64,000 nt of DNA from Mytilus californianus. Its lineage: Eukaryota > Mollusca > Bivalvia > Mytilida > Mytilidae. The position numbers and the translations under genes were made by a program. The DNA lies in assembly GCF_021869535.1 (NCBI RefSeq), contig NW_026262712.1, positions 111,597,640 to 111,661,639 on the forward strand. The letters are read 5' to 3'. Under the pieces are notes generated by a model that had not been told where the DNA came from, did no database searches, and saw nothing but the letters and a program-made list of their open reading frames with translations. This document shows, piece by piece, positions 46,322 through 58,979 of the stretch; position 1 is the stretch's first letter; the number at the start of each line of letters is the position of its first letter.

Positions 46322-47800
46322 AATGTCCTATTGTTATCAAATAGTCCGTTTCTATGTATGTTGACGTATGTTTTTGTTGTTGTTCAGTGTTTCTGTTGTT
46401 CCTTTGTTTTCCTCCTATAGTTCATGTGTTTCCCTCGGTTTCAGTTTGTACACGGATTTGTTTTCTCTTAATCGATTTATGACTTTTGAACAGCGGTATA
46501 CTACTGTTGCATTTATATATACCCCCACGACACTTACTATAGAGGAAATTCTGGATAATCATAGGTCTGTTCTATGTTCCTTTGAAATTTCAACCAACGA
46601 TTAAGAACTGGATCTTCAATTACTGTATTGGATACCAAAACTATATATTAAAAAAGAGGGACGAAAGATACCAGAGGGACAGTCAAACTAATAGATTAAA
46701 AATAAACTGACAACGCCATGGCTAAAAATAAAAAGACAAACAGACAAATAATAGTACAGAAAACACAACATAGAAAACTAAAGACCAAGCAACACGAACC
46801 CCACCAAAAACTGGGGATGATCTCAGGTACTCCGGAAGGGTAAGCAGATCCTGCTCCACATGTGGCACCCGTCGTGTTGCTTATGTTATTACAAATCCGG
46901 TAAATAGTCTAATTCGGTAGGTCACATTCGTGAAAAGGGAAGGGTATTGTAGTTACGACATAAGGAACATATCCGATATCATCTATTAAGTGTCCTCACA
47001 AACAACAGTATATTGCTGGTTCTATAAAGTGCTCCACGATACCTCTTACTTACCTATTTACATCAATTTTATCAGCGATCAAAGCCGGGCTATTGTCAAA
47101 CTACCTATTCCAGAGGTGGCGTGGATCAGATATGGATACCAGTTAGATCTTTTAGAGTACATACAATATAAGCATCTTTCATCTTGTAATTGTAATAAAA
47201 CATTTGACTTTTCTACAATTTTCACAAGTATTCCCCATTCCATACTAAAAGACAAATTTAAAGAGGTAATCCTGCTTTGTTTCATAAAAAAGAATGACGA
47301 ACGTAATTGTAAGTATCATGTCTTAGGGAGGGATAAATCCTTCTTTGTAAAATATCACTCTGATTGAAAACAAATTTCTCTGACATTTATTACATTAGCA
47401 AGATGCTTGATTTATTTTATTGAAACATTTTGTTACGTTTGGACGACGTGTTTTTCAACAAACAAATTGCATCCCCATGGGAACAAACTAAGCACATCTT
47501 CGTTCAACTTTATTCATATGAGGCTGACGTCATACAGAAACTTCTTAGGAAGAAAGAAAAGAATCTAACAGTATTATTTAACTTTACTTTCCCCTATATA
47601 GACGATGTTCTCTCACTAGATAAATCAAAATTTGTTGACTATGTTGAACGCATCTATCCCATTTCACCTGAGATAAAGGATACAACAGATACAGTTAAGT
47701 CTGCCTCATATCTTGACTTACATCTAGAAATTGACAATGAGGGTCGGTTGAAAACAAAACTTTCCGACAAAAGAGATGATTTCAGCTTCCAATTGTAAAC
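46322..47800 (+). pseudogene. Penelope-like RT fragment, interrupted
   Basis: Repeat E (46322-46530) leads into RT coding. 46990-47367 encodes NNSILLVL-like, AIKAGL-like and CNKTFDFSTIFTSIPHSIL; 47430-47798 encodes SPWEQTKHIFVQLYSYEADV (MGTNCAPLLADLFLYSYEAD-like, damaged), FNFTFPYIDDVLSLDKSKF (catalytic box PYIDD near 47600) and YLDLHLEIDNEGRLKTK. It belongs to a different subfamily from the 16.3-19.9 kb copy (YIDD rather than YLDD). An insertion at about 46647-46985 splits it. Confidence 0.65.
46647..46985 (+). mobile_element. Insertion (repeat G) in the RT, putative TATTA duplication
   Basis: The uninterrupted counterpart at 24230-24260 runs 'ggatacctaaactacataaa' straight into 'tgtccttacaaacaa'. 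Here ~339 bp intervene, bordered by 'tatta'. Contents: 'agagggacgaaagatacca', 'gacaacgccatggctaaaaa' and 'gtcgtgttgcttatgttatt'. An inverted copy lies at 47797-48090 and a diverged one at 53985-54100. Confidence 0.6.
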
Positions 47801-48090
47801 TACAATCCCGTCCCCTTTTACCGAATGTGACCTAACGAATTAGACTTATTACTGGGTTTGTACTAACATGAGCAACACGATGGGTGCTACATGTGGAGAA
47901 GTATCTACTTACCATTCCGGAGCATCTGAGATCAACCCCAGTATTTAGTGGGTTTGTGTTGTTCAGTCTTTAGTTTTATATGTTGTGTTGTGTGTACTAT
48001 TGTTTGCCTGTTTGTCTTTTTTCTTTTTTAGCCATGGTGTTGTCAGTTTTTGTTCGACTTGTGAGTTTGAATGTCCCTCTTTCGCCTCTC
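47797..48090 (-). mobile_element. Repeat G, inverted copy
   Basis: Reverse complement of 46647-46985: 'gtgacctaacgaattagac', 'gagcaacacgatgggtgct', 'tagccatggtgttgtcagtt'. It ends the RT reading frame at ...DDFSFQL. Confidence 0.65.
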
Positions 48091-48279
48091 TTTGACAGAA
48101 TTTTGTGACAATTTCAAAAAGAGGTAAATGTTTATTCATCGATGCGACGGTTTTGAGGACAAATTCATGCCTTGTTTGATCATTATGAAATAATAGTTCC
48201 TCAGGTGACTTTGTATATGTTCCGGATGCCCTGAAAATTATCCCGTCTTCTTTCACGTAATGTAACTTCATCTAGTGAA

Positions 48280-48745
48280 ACTTAATATCAAATGAGTTCT
48301 TACCATAAGCAGTAGACTTTTTCAATTTTTTCATGCAATTTTCTTCAACTCACGAGTTTTGAAAGTTTCTTTAGTATTTTCTTCCTTTGAAAACCGAGCG
48401 AAATGATACTTTGAGATTAGACACAAATACATCGTGTTGGTCAACCGCTTTGTTATGTTGACCGTAGAATTTTTATAATGTCGGATTCAGTCATTCTGCT
48501 TTATAACTCTGTTGCAAAATTTCTTGTCTAATGAATGCATTCATGATAAAGAGGTCAGTTTTATTTGAATTTTCACGAATGTCACGTATTAATTGAGGTA
48601 TGTAAATACCCAACGATGGGGGCCATGTTACAATTGAGAAATAAATGAGAAGTCGTCCTTATGTGTTGATAGAAATGAAAGGATCAAAAGCAGATTTCAT
48701 AGCTTTTGTAGTATACTTAATCTCAAATTCATTAGGATATGTGAG
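48280..48745 (-). pseudogene. Penelope-like RT C-terminal fragment, minus strand
   Basis: Minus-strand pieces read GVYIPQLIRDIREN-like, then FIRQEILQQSYKAE, KFYGQHNKAVDQHDVFVSN. This matches the GVYISQLIR...KFYGHHHELVDPYDVS region of the 7.0 kb copy with stops. The 102-aa ORF just 3' (47963-48271) is open but unrecognised (KEDGIIFRASGTYTKSPEEL) and runs into repeat G. Confidence 0.5.
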
Positions 48746-48749
48746 ATGC

Positions 48750-50300
48750 AAGCACTCACTTAAATGTAGGTGATTAACAGGCCGGTCTGTCATAATACGC
48801 GGAAAACTTGAGAATGGCCTATAAAACATGTATTACAAATCGATACGAAGTATCACCCTTATAGAGAAGATAATTTAAATTATGACGTACATGTTGTTAA
48901 GCTCTTAAATAGCGTATGAACTGACAGATATATACTCTATATGCAGGCGCTGGAATGGTTCTACATAGAAATGAATCACGAAACATAAAACCCATAATTT
49001 CTTCATATATCTGTTATCCTGAATGATGTTTTATTGAGTTTATTGTGTGTGTTATGCAAAAGACATTAATACTTTAGACAGTTCTGAAGTATATCAGTTC
49101 AATTTGAATGTTGTTCACTTTCCATAATTCATTACTAATGTAGTTATTGCTTTATTAAAGGGACGTTAGCTGTCCATTTTGTGTTTGCCGATTTGCCTCA
49201 AAACCACCAGACAATCAAAGAGAAGGTAAAACAACAGACAACACCATTGACATAATTTTGATAGATGCTATTTGAACCGCAAAAATTGTAATCAATTATA
49301 TTTGTATACTTAGCAATATAACTTTTAAGCTTAACTATGTCAATAGACATAAAGATACTTAGAAGATACGGAAATCTCAATTAGGTCCGGGATAATTGCT
49401 TCCGCTGCATTACCTTGTTAGAAATCTTAACAAGTTTAATTCATTCACAACTTGTAATGACACTAAACGAAATACAGTCTGACCTATTGTTTAGACATCT
49501 GCGTTCTATTTTAACTGTTTTTTGTTTTATTTTGTCGTATTGTTTCTATCACAGTAACGTAAAGCATAGTTTCTGTTTATTCGTTTTAATATAAACCTTC
49601 AAGATGTAGTATGAAAGCTAATAAGACACCTATGCACAATATTTCAACTGATCGGTACGAGAAAAAAAGTATAGCAAAAATCATTTAAAGGCCAATTGTT
49701 CTGAGAGCAACTGCAGGTCTTTCCACCTCTAACGATATATTTTGATATGAAATGTTAGAATTCGATTTGTCATTTCCTGTGTCAAATGATAGCTTACTGT
49801 ACGCTGATTCCAAAAATGTAAGGTTTCTATACATTTTTGTTTGAAATAAGGGAGGTAAATTGTTACTTCCGGGTTTCATAATGTCCTTACGGTATAATAT
49901 GATAGTTTACTTGACACTGATAACAAAAATATTTGGTTATATATACTTTTACATTAAAAAAGTACACAAAATGGCTGCTTCCGGTTTGTAACTGGTCACT
50001 TCCGGTTGGCTTAGTTCAAAAAAATCTTTTTTTTAGACCAAAAATTTGTTTTGAACGCCACACTTGTTTTGAAACAATGGAAAAATTACCACACATATTT
50101 AGTCGCTGTTTAAAAAGTAAGATTTTAATAATCGTCCTCAAAGTCAATATAGGATATTTTACCCTATTTAAATGTAAACATAACACACTAACATGAATGA
50201 ACAATACGTAAATGAAGAAAAGATTATTGGTTACTGACATGTGTTGAAATAATAGACACATATCTTTATTGTCAAATTTTGTACAAGTAAAAAGCATTTT
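48750..50300. other. No recognisable feature
   Basis: AT-rich; small ORFs without motifs. No exon of the Cys-repeat family found. Confidence 0.4.
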
Positions 50301-50313
50301 TAAGCAATAGTTT

Positions 50314-50392
50314 GTACATGTTATAACATGTACGAGGTACTTTTGTACATGCTATAACTTTTTTTTTGCATTGTACAAGTTATAACATGTAC
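50314..50392. repeat. Cluster of GTACATGTTATAACATGTAC palindromes
   Basis: A perfect 20-bp palindrome at 50314-50333, a one-mismatch copy at 50373-50392 (GTACAAGTTATAACATGTAC) and a half site at 50345-50358. They are evenly spaced by about 30 bp in poly-T-rich DNA. Confidence 0.8.
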
Positions 50393-51689
50393 AATACTTT
50401 TTTTTACATATTAATTTATTTAAATGATTGTGCACACAGAAATAAGGCTTACAATATCCTATGATGACTTTGATGGCTGAAAATTAAAAACATAACAGTT
50501 GTTTTTTTTTTTTAAACCTGTTTCCTGACTTTTGGTTTGTATGCATTTAGCTAATATAATGAACAATTTCATTTTGCCATTCGTGCACATGCAATAATAG
50601 CGTTAAAACAGCATTTGTGGTAAAAATAAGGTTTAAGAAGAAATGTTCGAGAACACATATTATTATTATTGATACTAGGAGGAAGACGCGCGTTTTTAAG
50701 ACACATGGTAGAAAATAGCAGAGGTAGTATTGCATGCCGACAATAAAAGCTTGATTTGAAAGAGTTTCATCCTGACTCTCGTGTAATTGACAAATTTAGA
50801 TAAAATCTACATAATCCTCATTTCGATCGTTACCAAAAAACGTTTGGGAAAGAATTGAATATAATTTATTCGTAAAAAAGCTTCTGTTTAATGTTTTATT
50901 ACTTCCGAATTAGATTTGATTTAAGTTTTCATGATTTCTCATATTAGAGCTAAAAAGATAAAATGTGAAATTGACAAGAGTTGTTCCTCTTTAACCAAAT
51001 TAATTGTAACAAATAATCTTTCTTCAGACTTGGAAACTAGAACAAACTCTGTCATAGATTTCTAATAACTATTTACATTATTTTCAACTATCATTATGTA
51101 CTATTGAAAAATTAGGGTTTTTAAAGAAAGTCACGTATTTGAGGCAAGGCATAGTTCATTACAGGACTTTGACTTAAATCGTCATCAGTTAAAAAATATT
51201 TATTAACGCTCAAATGAATATAAGGTAAGAAGTCAAATTGATGTTTATGTTGTAAAGGAACTTGGTTAAATGAAGGGTCAAACAGGTACCACGAACAGAG
51301 TAGGCAATGCTTATTCTTCTGGGGCACACCATTTCACCCCTAAAATCTGTGTTCATTTCACAAATGGTTATAGATATAGTTTCTATTCGTACTCCTCATC
51401 CGTTTTTCTTATGCTGAATTTCACTTAAAAGCAGCTTTTTTGCTACATTTGGACATTTCGACTTGTCTTAGTGAATTTTGATATCATTGTTCTGATATGT
51501 ACTGACTGGTCCTTTATTTGCAGAATATCTGTCATGCATTTTAAAACTAGAAATTCGCCATAGATTAGGATTGTAAAAATCTCCGATAGATAGAGGATGG
51601 TATGACGTCATATTTACCATAGATTAAGAATCTGCCATAGATCTGGAACCAATCATATATTTGAGTCCTACATATTCCCCAACTTTTGT

Positions 51690-52230
51690 TATTTTTTTTA
51701 TATTCAAACACGCCTAATCTGTTATGATTTCAAGGATACTTTTATAATTTCTTGTTCAATATATATTACATTTTCTAGTTATATGTATTTTTAATGGTGA
51801 TATATAAACATTAAGATTTAAAAAAAAATAATGAAATTGAAAGCGAAATAATGTATTCTTTGTTTCTGTATTATACTTTGAAAGGACAGAAAAGTGGACT
51901 CACTAACACTTGTACTTGACTTTCCAATCATGATAAAATTGTAACCAATTTCCAGGATGTTTTTACAAAATACTGTTGCAAGGGGAAGATCTAGAGATGC
52001 AAGAACATGATTTAAACAGAACGCATTCCAATCCTTATTGGACCATTTATCTGTTAGTCCCCAAGATCCAAAATACCAAAATAAACAGTTTTATGACCAT
52101 AAGTGTTTAAAAAAAACAAAAATTTCTTACTTGATGCAGAGTACAATAAAGGTATAAATATGCAAATCAACATAAAATGCATTGTTGATATGAAATTGAA
52201 GGCTTTCGTGCGTGCATGAATTATATATAA
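51690..52230 (+). repeat. Duplicated ~540-bp segment, copy 1
   Basis: Parallel to 56120-56640: 'ttctagttatatgtattttt', 'ttgaaaggacagaaaagtgg', 'acttgtacttgactttccaa', 'gcagagtacaataaaggtat', then 'gcaaatcaacataaaatgca'. Same order and strand; no coding identity recognised. Confidence 0.75.
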
Positions 52231-53434
52231 TTAAGCAAAAAGGATATTTTAACATTTATGTTTTTTCTTGTGCCAAAATCCTAAAATTCACCATCAAAGA
52301 TATTCCGAAAGGCACAAGGACATTATGTGTGTTTGAAAAATTTCATCCTCTCCTTTTTAATCACAGAGGAATTACACATTACAACTAGCAGTAGGTACAT
52401 TATAAATCAATATAGTAAAAGCACTTCAATATATAGTTACGGTATAATAGATTCACAAAAAAGTACAAAGTTTTAACACAAAAATAATTAGAAGTATAAT
52501 TTCAGAGAATTCTAGAAGGTACCAAATAGACCTAAAATTATTGTGTAACCTAATGATATCAACGGAAACTACACTTTGATATCGATTGCCGATTTCAGAG
52601 TAGGTTTCATACATCAACTTAATGATTCATGAATTATTCTACAAAACAGTACATGAAGACAAGATATTGTGCAATGCCTAGAACACTCAATATAATGTAA
52701 TATTTTCATTAACATTACATGATGATTATGAAAATTTAAATGTTGTTGTTAGTTAATTTTTGGGAAATCACTACATGGCTAAAAAATACTATACATATTT
52801 TACTTTTTTTTCTGTGGTTCTGTTCTTTTGTCTAATTCCGGTCTATTAGATATACATGATCATGATGATTATGTCGAGCAATTATAAAACTAGGAAAAGT
52901 CAGGGAACTTTTAATGGAGTTCGCTAAATTAACACGTCGAAAGTGAACGACGGATGACTAAAATAGAAGTATTTGTTTTTATATAATTCGTTGTATTAAA
53001 GAGTTATGACAATTTTTTCTAAACAGTCTCGTCTATACACTTTTTGAACAAGCCACTGAAACCTACATTACTTGATCCTGTTAAACATTTCTTAACAATG
53101 TTAATAAACGGTAATGGAGTAAACGAGTTGACCCTATCATCAACAGGGCAGTTGTTCTATTCATGTTTTTAAACAACATGATTAAAATTTGAATGGACGT
53201 TATCTTGGTCAAGGGTATTATATTTGCATTTAAGGTGAGTGATACTGCTAAGAATAAATGAATGGTTGTTGTGGTTACTGTTGAGTACGAATTCAATATA
53301 AAGACCTAATAACTTTATTATTCAAAGACACACACTTCTGGCAAGAAAAATCCGAGTTCGTATGTCAAATAGACAAAATGTGAAATATAAATTCAGCTAC
53401 CATACATGAAAATTGGAATTTGTAAGAGATATAA

Positions 53435-53850
53435 AAAGATGTGGTATGAGTGCCAATGAGACAACTCTCCATCCAAGTCAAAATTTATAAAAGTTAACCA
53501 TTATAGGTCAAAGTAAAGTCTTCAACACGGAGCCTTGGCTCACACCGAACAGTAAGCTATAAAGGGCCCCAAAAATTACTAGTGTAAAACCATTCAAACG
53601 GGAAAACCAACGGTCTAATCTATATAAAAAACGAGAAACGAGAAACACTTATGAACCACATCAACAAACGACAACTACTGAACATCAGATTCCTGACTTA
53701 GGACAGGTGCAAACAAATGCAGCGGGTTTAAACGTTTTAATGGTACCAAACCTTCACCCTTTTTCTGAAACAATAGTGTAACATCACAACATAGAAAGAC
53801 ACAATATAAAATATCAACTGAAATAGCTTAACTCAATCAAAGGACATATT
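53435..53850 (-). repeat. Dispersed repeat A
   Basis: 'gatgtggtatgagtgccaat', 'cttcaacacggagccttggc' and 'caaacgacaactactgaaca'; a long copy of the family at 20214-20450. Confidence 0.75.
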
Positions 53851-53984
53851 AACACCAGTGAACATACACTGGACAAATAAATTTGACCTATGATACAATG
53901 CAAATACAAAATATAGTTTATTTTTGAAGATTTATAGAACTAAATCGGATCATAATAGTAAATGTAAATTAGAACAAAACAAAC

Positions 53985-54100
53985 ACTGTCCAAAAAGAGG
54001 CAGCAGAAACCAAGGGGACATTCAAAACTCATAAGTCGACGAGGCACTGACACGGATAAATACTAAAAACGACGATAAGACAAACTAGGCCACAGAATAT
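53985..54100 (+). repeat. Diverged repeat G
   Basis: 'aaccaaggggacattcaaaa', 'cataagtcgac', 'gacgataagaca': a weaker match to 46650-46760. Confidence 0.4.
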
Positions 54101-54109
54101 GTCACTGTT

Positions 54110-55470
54110 ACAAACCATAAACGGATTTTTTTTTTTTCGCAAATAAAATACTAACTATTTTAGATACCTTATTTCCATTAATGAGCGTTATTCATTTGCA
54201 AACTCTAGAGTCATTTTTCATATGGCAGTGCTAAGAAAATTAGTTATGTTTTAAACAGTTGAATGGTTTCATGTCCAAATAAGCTCATGCTTTGTGTGAC
54301 AGTCATTTATGAAATATATAAATAAGACTCACATACGATAAAATTGATTAGTGTTAGAAAAAACTGACAAAGAAAGATTGTATGATAGAACATAATGTGT
54401 CTATTATGTTACAGTGAAAAATTTAGAATTTTCATATTTTAAACACACCCAATTTGTAATGTTTATTTATGGTATTTCATATATTTATATATTTCGTTCG
54501 TGTGAGAGTCAAACTTAAATTCACCTTTCAGATATGAACAGAACAAATCATCAATTGAGTCTACTTTTTTTTTCCTTATCCAATGGTTTAGGAGTAAGCG
54601 ATAACTCAAACACACCTAATTGAAAATGTGTCCTCAACTGTTTTTAACTTTTGAATTAAGGCCCGCTTGATGAAGCTTCTATACGTATCGAACACCCAAT
54701 GAAATATCAGCATCAAAAACGGAATGTTCCTCCGACATGTACGATGCATCCACAAAGTTACCTTTATTAATCAACCAATCGGATGTTGTGAAAAGTATGT
54801 GGAGTAAAAATGGTTTCTCACAGGACGTATTTGACGTATAATTTAATGTATCATGTGTGTAATGTGAAGGGGATATGGAGCTGCTGAAATCAATATGAAC
54901 CATTTTGAAGGAAGGGCAATATCTAAAATATATTAAAACATACATGATCGATAATAAGTGTGATGTGTTAGGTTTAAAATGATTGTCGAGATAGCAAAAC
55001 GTATAAGCTCCTTTTTAGCACAACATTTTAAAGCGAGAGAAATTAACACCCTATACATGTAACTGTACATTTACTGAAAACCTTTAAAAGTCATTAATCC
55101 CACTGGGTACAGAGATACCTATATATCATGATTGGCCGTTGTTTGCTTAATGTCTAGCGGCAATCATTTCATGTTCAGGACGAACAAAAATTAATAATAA
55201 TTACTATAAGTAGATCTTCTAAGGTAGAGGCAAACCAGGATAAACTTAATGTTTCCTTTGTGAATTGTAGAGTGAAAACAAAATCCCTCTTTTACATGAA
55301 CACTCTCTCGTCATTTAGGGGAAGGCTACGGTTTTCCATTTAATAAATTTGTTTAAAAGAAATTCCTACTCTGTAATTCTTGCAGATTTCTACATCTCCA
55401 AACTTGTATTTCCATTATGTACAGTCGTAATTATAAGAACATAATTATATGCAAAAACTAATCAAAGATA
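54110..55470. other. No recognisable feature
   Basis: AT-rich. The 88-aa minus ORF (54679-54945) shows no family motif. Confidence 0.4.
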
Positions 55471-55477
55471 CAATAGA

Positions 55478-55560
55478 ATTGAGAATGGAAATGGGGAATG
55501 TGTCAAAGAGACAACAACCCAACCATAGAGCAGACAATAGCCGAAGGCCACCAAGGGAAG
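55478..55560 (+). repeat. Dispersed repeat C fragment
   Basis: 'attgagaatggaaatgggga' through 'gagcagacaatagccgaagg'; stops abruptly at 'ccaagggaagttc'. Confidence 0.8.
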
Positions 55561-56119
55561 TTCGTTTTGAACGATAAATTATTATGTAAAATATTCAATT
55601 AATTCAATTGTGTAGTCATTGCTGAATACATTTTCGATATGTCTTCCTCCCTCCCATCCTTTATTTAAATCCAAGCAGAGCCCGCTATATTGTATCCTTA
55701 TATTCCTGTATTGATTATATATTTATGTAATTAACAATACTTAAAATTATTGTCTGATTGTTTGTCGGGCGAATTTTGGAAAGTTCAATAAAACGCTTAA
55801 AATTTGTAGGAAAGGGCCGATAAGAACTTTTCAAAAGCTGAAGACTGACACAGTACCTAAATACATTAAAAAATAGAACTTATGCATTTTAATCATCCAA
55901 TAGTAAAGTCTCGTCAATTGGTTTCGGTGAGAATTTAAGAGGGAAGAAAGAATAAACATCCGCCTTCTATTTGTATATAAAAAAAGAAGATGTGCAATGA
56001 TACACTATTTGTGTAGTGCTCTTTCATGAAGAAGATAATTAGTATGCCTAAATTTCATTTAAATGATTAGTCAAATAAAATCAAATACATTTTCCAAATG
56101 TTTATATATATATATAATT

Positions 56120-56640
56120 TGCATATTCAAACAAGCCTACTCTGTTATGATGACTCATTTCAATGATATTTTTTGGCGCATATGTATTTTGTTTTCTAGT
56201 TATAGGAATTGTGAATGTTGATATATAAACATTTAACTTTGAAATATAAAAATAATGAAATTTGAAGCAAGATGATGTAGTTTTTGTATTTGTTTGTTTC
56301 TGTATTATACATTGAAAGGACAGAACAGTGGACTCATACACACTTGTACCTGACTTTCTAATCATGGTAAGATTGTTACCAATTTCGATGATTTTTTTTC
56401 AAATACTGTTTCGTTTTCAGGGGAAGAGATGCAAGTACATGCTTTAAACAGAACTCATTCCAATCTTTATATGACCATTTATCTTTTAGTCTTCAAGATC
56501 CAAAATACCAAAATAACTGTTTTATGACTATTTGTATCTGATTTAAACGACTTTATTTTTATCTGATTTCCTGCAGAGTACAATAAATGTATGAATAAGC
56601 AAATCAACATAAAACACATTGTTGATATGCAGGCTTTCAT
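56120..56640 (+). repeat. Duplicated ~540-bp segment, copy 2
   Basis: See 51690-52230. ORFs 56102-56365 and 56591-56836 fall in it and are not conserved in the other copy. Confidence 0.75.
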
Positions 56641-56839
56641 TAATACATTAGTTGGTGTAAACCTGCAGATATTTGTCAGTACACAAGTTCAGAACTATTG
56701 TTTAGGAGTTGACATGCACTTCAAAGTAGTTAGGTACACTCGAATCTCGAAGTTACATTTTTTATTTATATCTTTAAAAATCTTTCTTCTGTACTTTAAC
56801 GTTTTCTATATAAATAAAGCTTACAGCAGGAACTAAGTA

Positions 56840-58320
56840 CACATTACGTTTTTATTTTATTTTAATCAATACATTAATCGAGTCATTGGGGTCATAAAAA
56901 TAGATACTCATTTTAATTTTATCGCACGTATATGGATACTCCGATACGTATACGTATCTTAATACTTCAGTTCTGCAACAACTCTATTGGTAGATATCAG
57001 TCTTAGTTTTCTTTATCTATTATATAAGTTGATTACGATTTAGATTCGCCCATTCTAGCTGACTATGTCTGATGCAAGTTTGTTTCTGTACTTTTCTTGA
57101 ATTTCTTACGGTTAGTTAGCCAGTAAAAGTTCAATGATAAGTTAATGTAAGTATTAGAAGACCTCCTCACAAACAGAACAGTTGAAATACCCTCGCTCAG
57201 CAGGCTCGCGGATATTAACACCCCTTTCTATTTGGAGGTCTTTTAATGTAAATATTAACTTATAATTGAGCTTTCAACTGCTAATAAAAGTGTTCCAAGT
57301 TACAAAAGGGGGAATAGACGAGTTTGGATTAAAATCATCGTTTTTTAATATAAACTCAACGCAAATTTAATATACATGTTATTGATGGATCAGAAAATTT
57401 TATTACGATATAACTCTATCTGAATTATCTTTAACATAATTGTATATAAGGAAACTGAAAATAAAACATCACTAGAAATTATGTTTTAAGACAAAATTTT
57501 CGATTTTATCATAAATTCCTCGATTATAGGAAACCGGACTTTCATAACCCTCATCATAGGATAACAAGGATGATAATATGGAAACTGAAAAAATGTGATG
57601 ACCAAACATTACTATTCTGAGTAAAAAGTTAAGATTTTGATCATGAAATCTCAAAACAACAGGAAACTGGAAAAATGTGTCAAGTGTAATACAAGAGGGG
57701 CGAAATAGTTTGTTTTTCAATCAATATTTTCTTAGATATGTGCTGAATAAGCTGAAATATTTAAAATCTCTCGAAGTTAACAATATGTATGATACATATC
57801 TTAGTCAAAAGCTTTCTTTTTCCAATGTGTTATCGTCTATGCAAAGGTTCCCAACTTACTTCAGTGTATAAAATAAAACTCATCAAGAATATGTGCTTGC
57901 TTCAATTGTTAATCCAGTTACATTTCGTGTTGTCACGAGATTATTTTCTAAAGGATCTGCATTTCGAGACAATAGTTGATTCATACTTCAAAAGAAATTT
58001 CTAAAATTGGAAGAATATGAATGTCATGTATATTCTGTCCAAATACACACAGTTCAGTTTAAACTTTCAAATTAATAAATCCACAAGAAATTTAATGGTT
58101 TTGAGTCTTTTTCAATCATAAAATTAATATGCATAGTCAGAACTTCAGTAAACGAAAAGATATATAGAATGAAGAAGATAAATATGTGTATCTGGAATAC
58201 ATTTGATGTGAATGAAATAACTTGTCCATTTCTTACAAACAATACCATATTAATTAAGACATTTATTAAAGATTTGTTCATGGTGCATGTAAAATGTTTA
58301 TTCTATTATTAGTGAGTAAG
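56840..58320. other. No recognisable feature
   Basis: AT-rich; three or four ORFs of 60-80 codons with no motifs and compositions like translated AT-rich DNA. Confidence 0.4.
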
Positions 58321-58334
58321 GTATTTCGTCAAAA

Positions 58335-58530
58335 GTAAAACAACAAAAATATACTGAATTCCAAGGAAAATTTAAAACGGAAAGTCCCTTAACATATGGC
58401 AAAATCAAAAGTTCAAACACTTGGTAAAATCAAAAGTTCAAACACTTCAAACGAATGGAAAACAACTTTCATATTCCTGACTTGGTACAGGCATTTACTT
58501 ATGTAGAAAATTGTTGACTGAACCTGAGTC
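58335..58530 (-). repeat. Dispersed repeat E-related block
   Basis: Matches 10075-10230 ('aaacggaaagtccctt', 'ggcaaaatcaaaagt', 'tgacttggtacaggcattta'), with an internal 22-bp direct duplication of 'ggtaaaatcaaaagttcaaac'-type sequence. Confidence 0.65.
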
Positions 58531-58979
58531 AAGTGCGAGTTTGAATAAATCTTCGAGTATTCTACTTTCAATCAAAATTTTAATTAAAATTAAAGACCGA
58601 TCGCGATTAAATCCGACTTCTGGAAAGGACGGCATTTTGAAGGTTTTCTATAAAACGTTTCTATACAACGTTTCCAAAGTTCCAATTTCTACTCTGACAA
58701 CAAAGTTGGTTGACAAGAAAAATAATTTGTCATTTGATTCTACAAATTAAGAAATTAAGTTTCTAAAATAATTGTTTGATTTTTACATATGTTCTTTATT
58801 GGCTTTATTACAGTTATTAACTTCGAATGTCTCGAATGTTTACTTTGAATGACCGTTATTTCTGTGTGACATGATTGATCATCATAGAACTACTATTCAT
58901 GCTTACTATATTTCTTTATGGTTAGAAAAATCCAATACCTGACTTACCTAAGGTTATGGAACATACCGGATTATTGAAG

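Noticed and set aside
47963-48271. 102-aa minus ORF (KEDGIIFRASGTYTK...)
   Set aside because: Protein-like start, but the second half is repeat G and no family is recognised; not called as a gene.
54679-54945. 88-aa minus ORF
   Set aside because: No recognised motif and no second copy or context to support coding.
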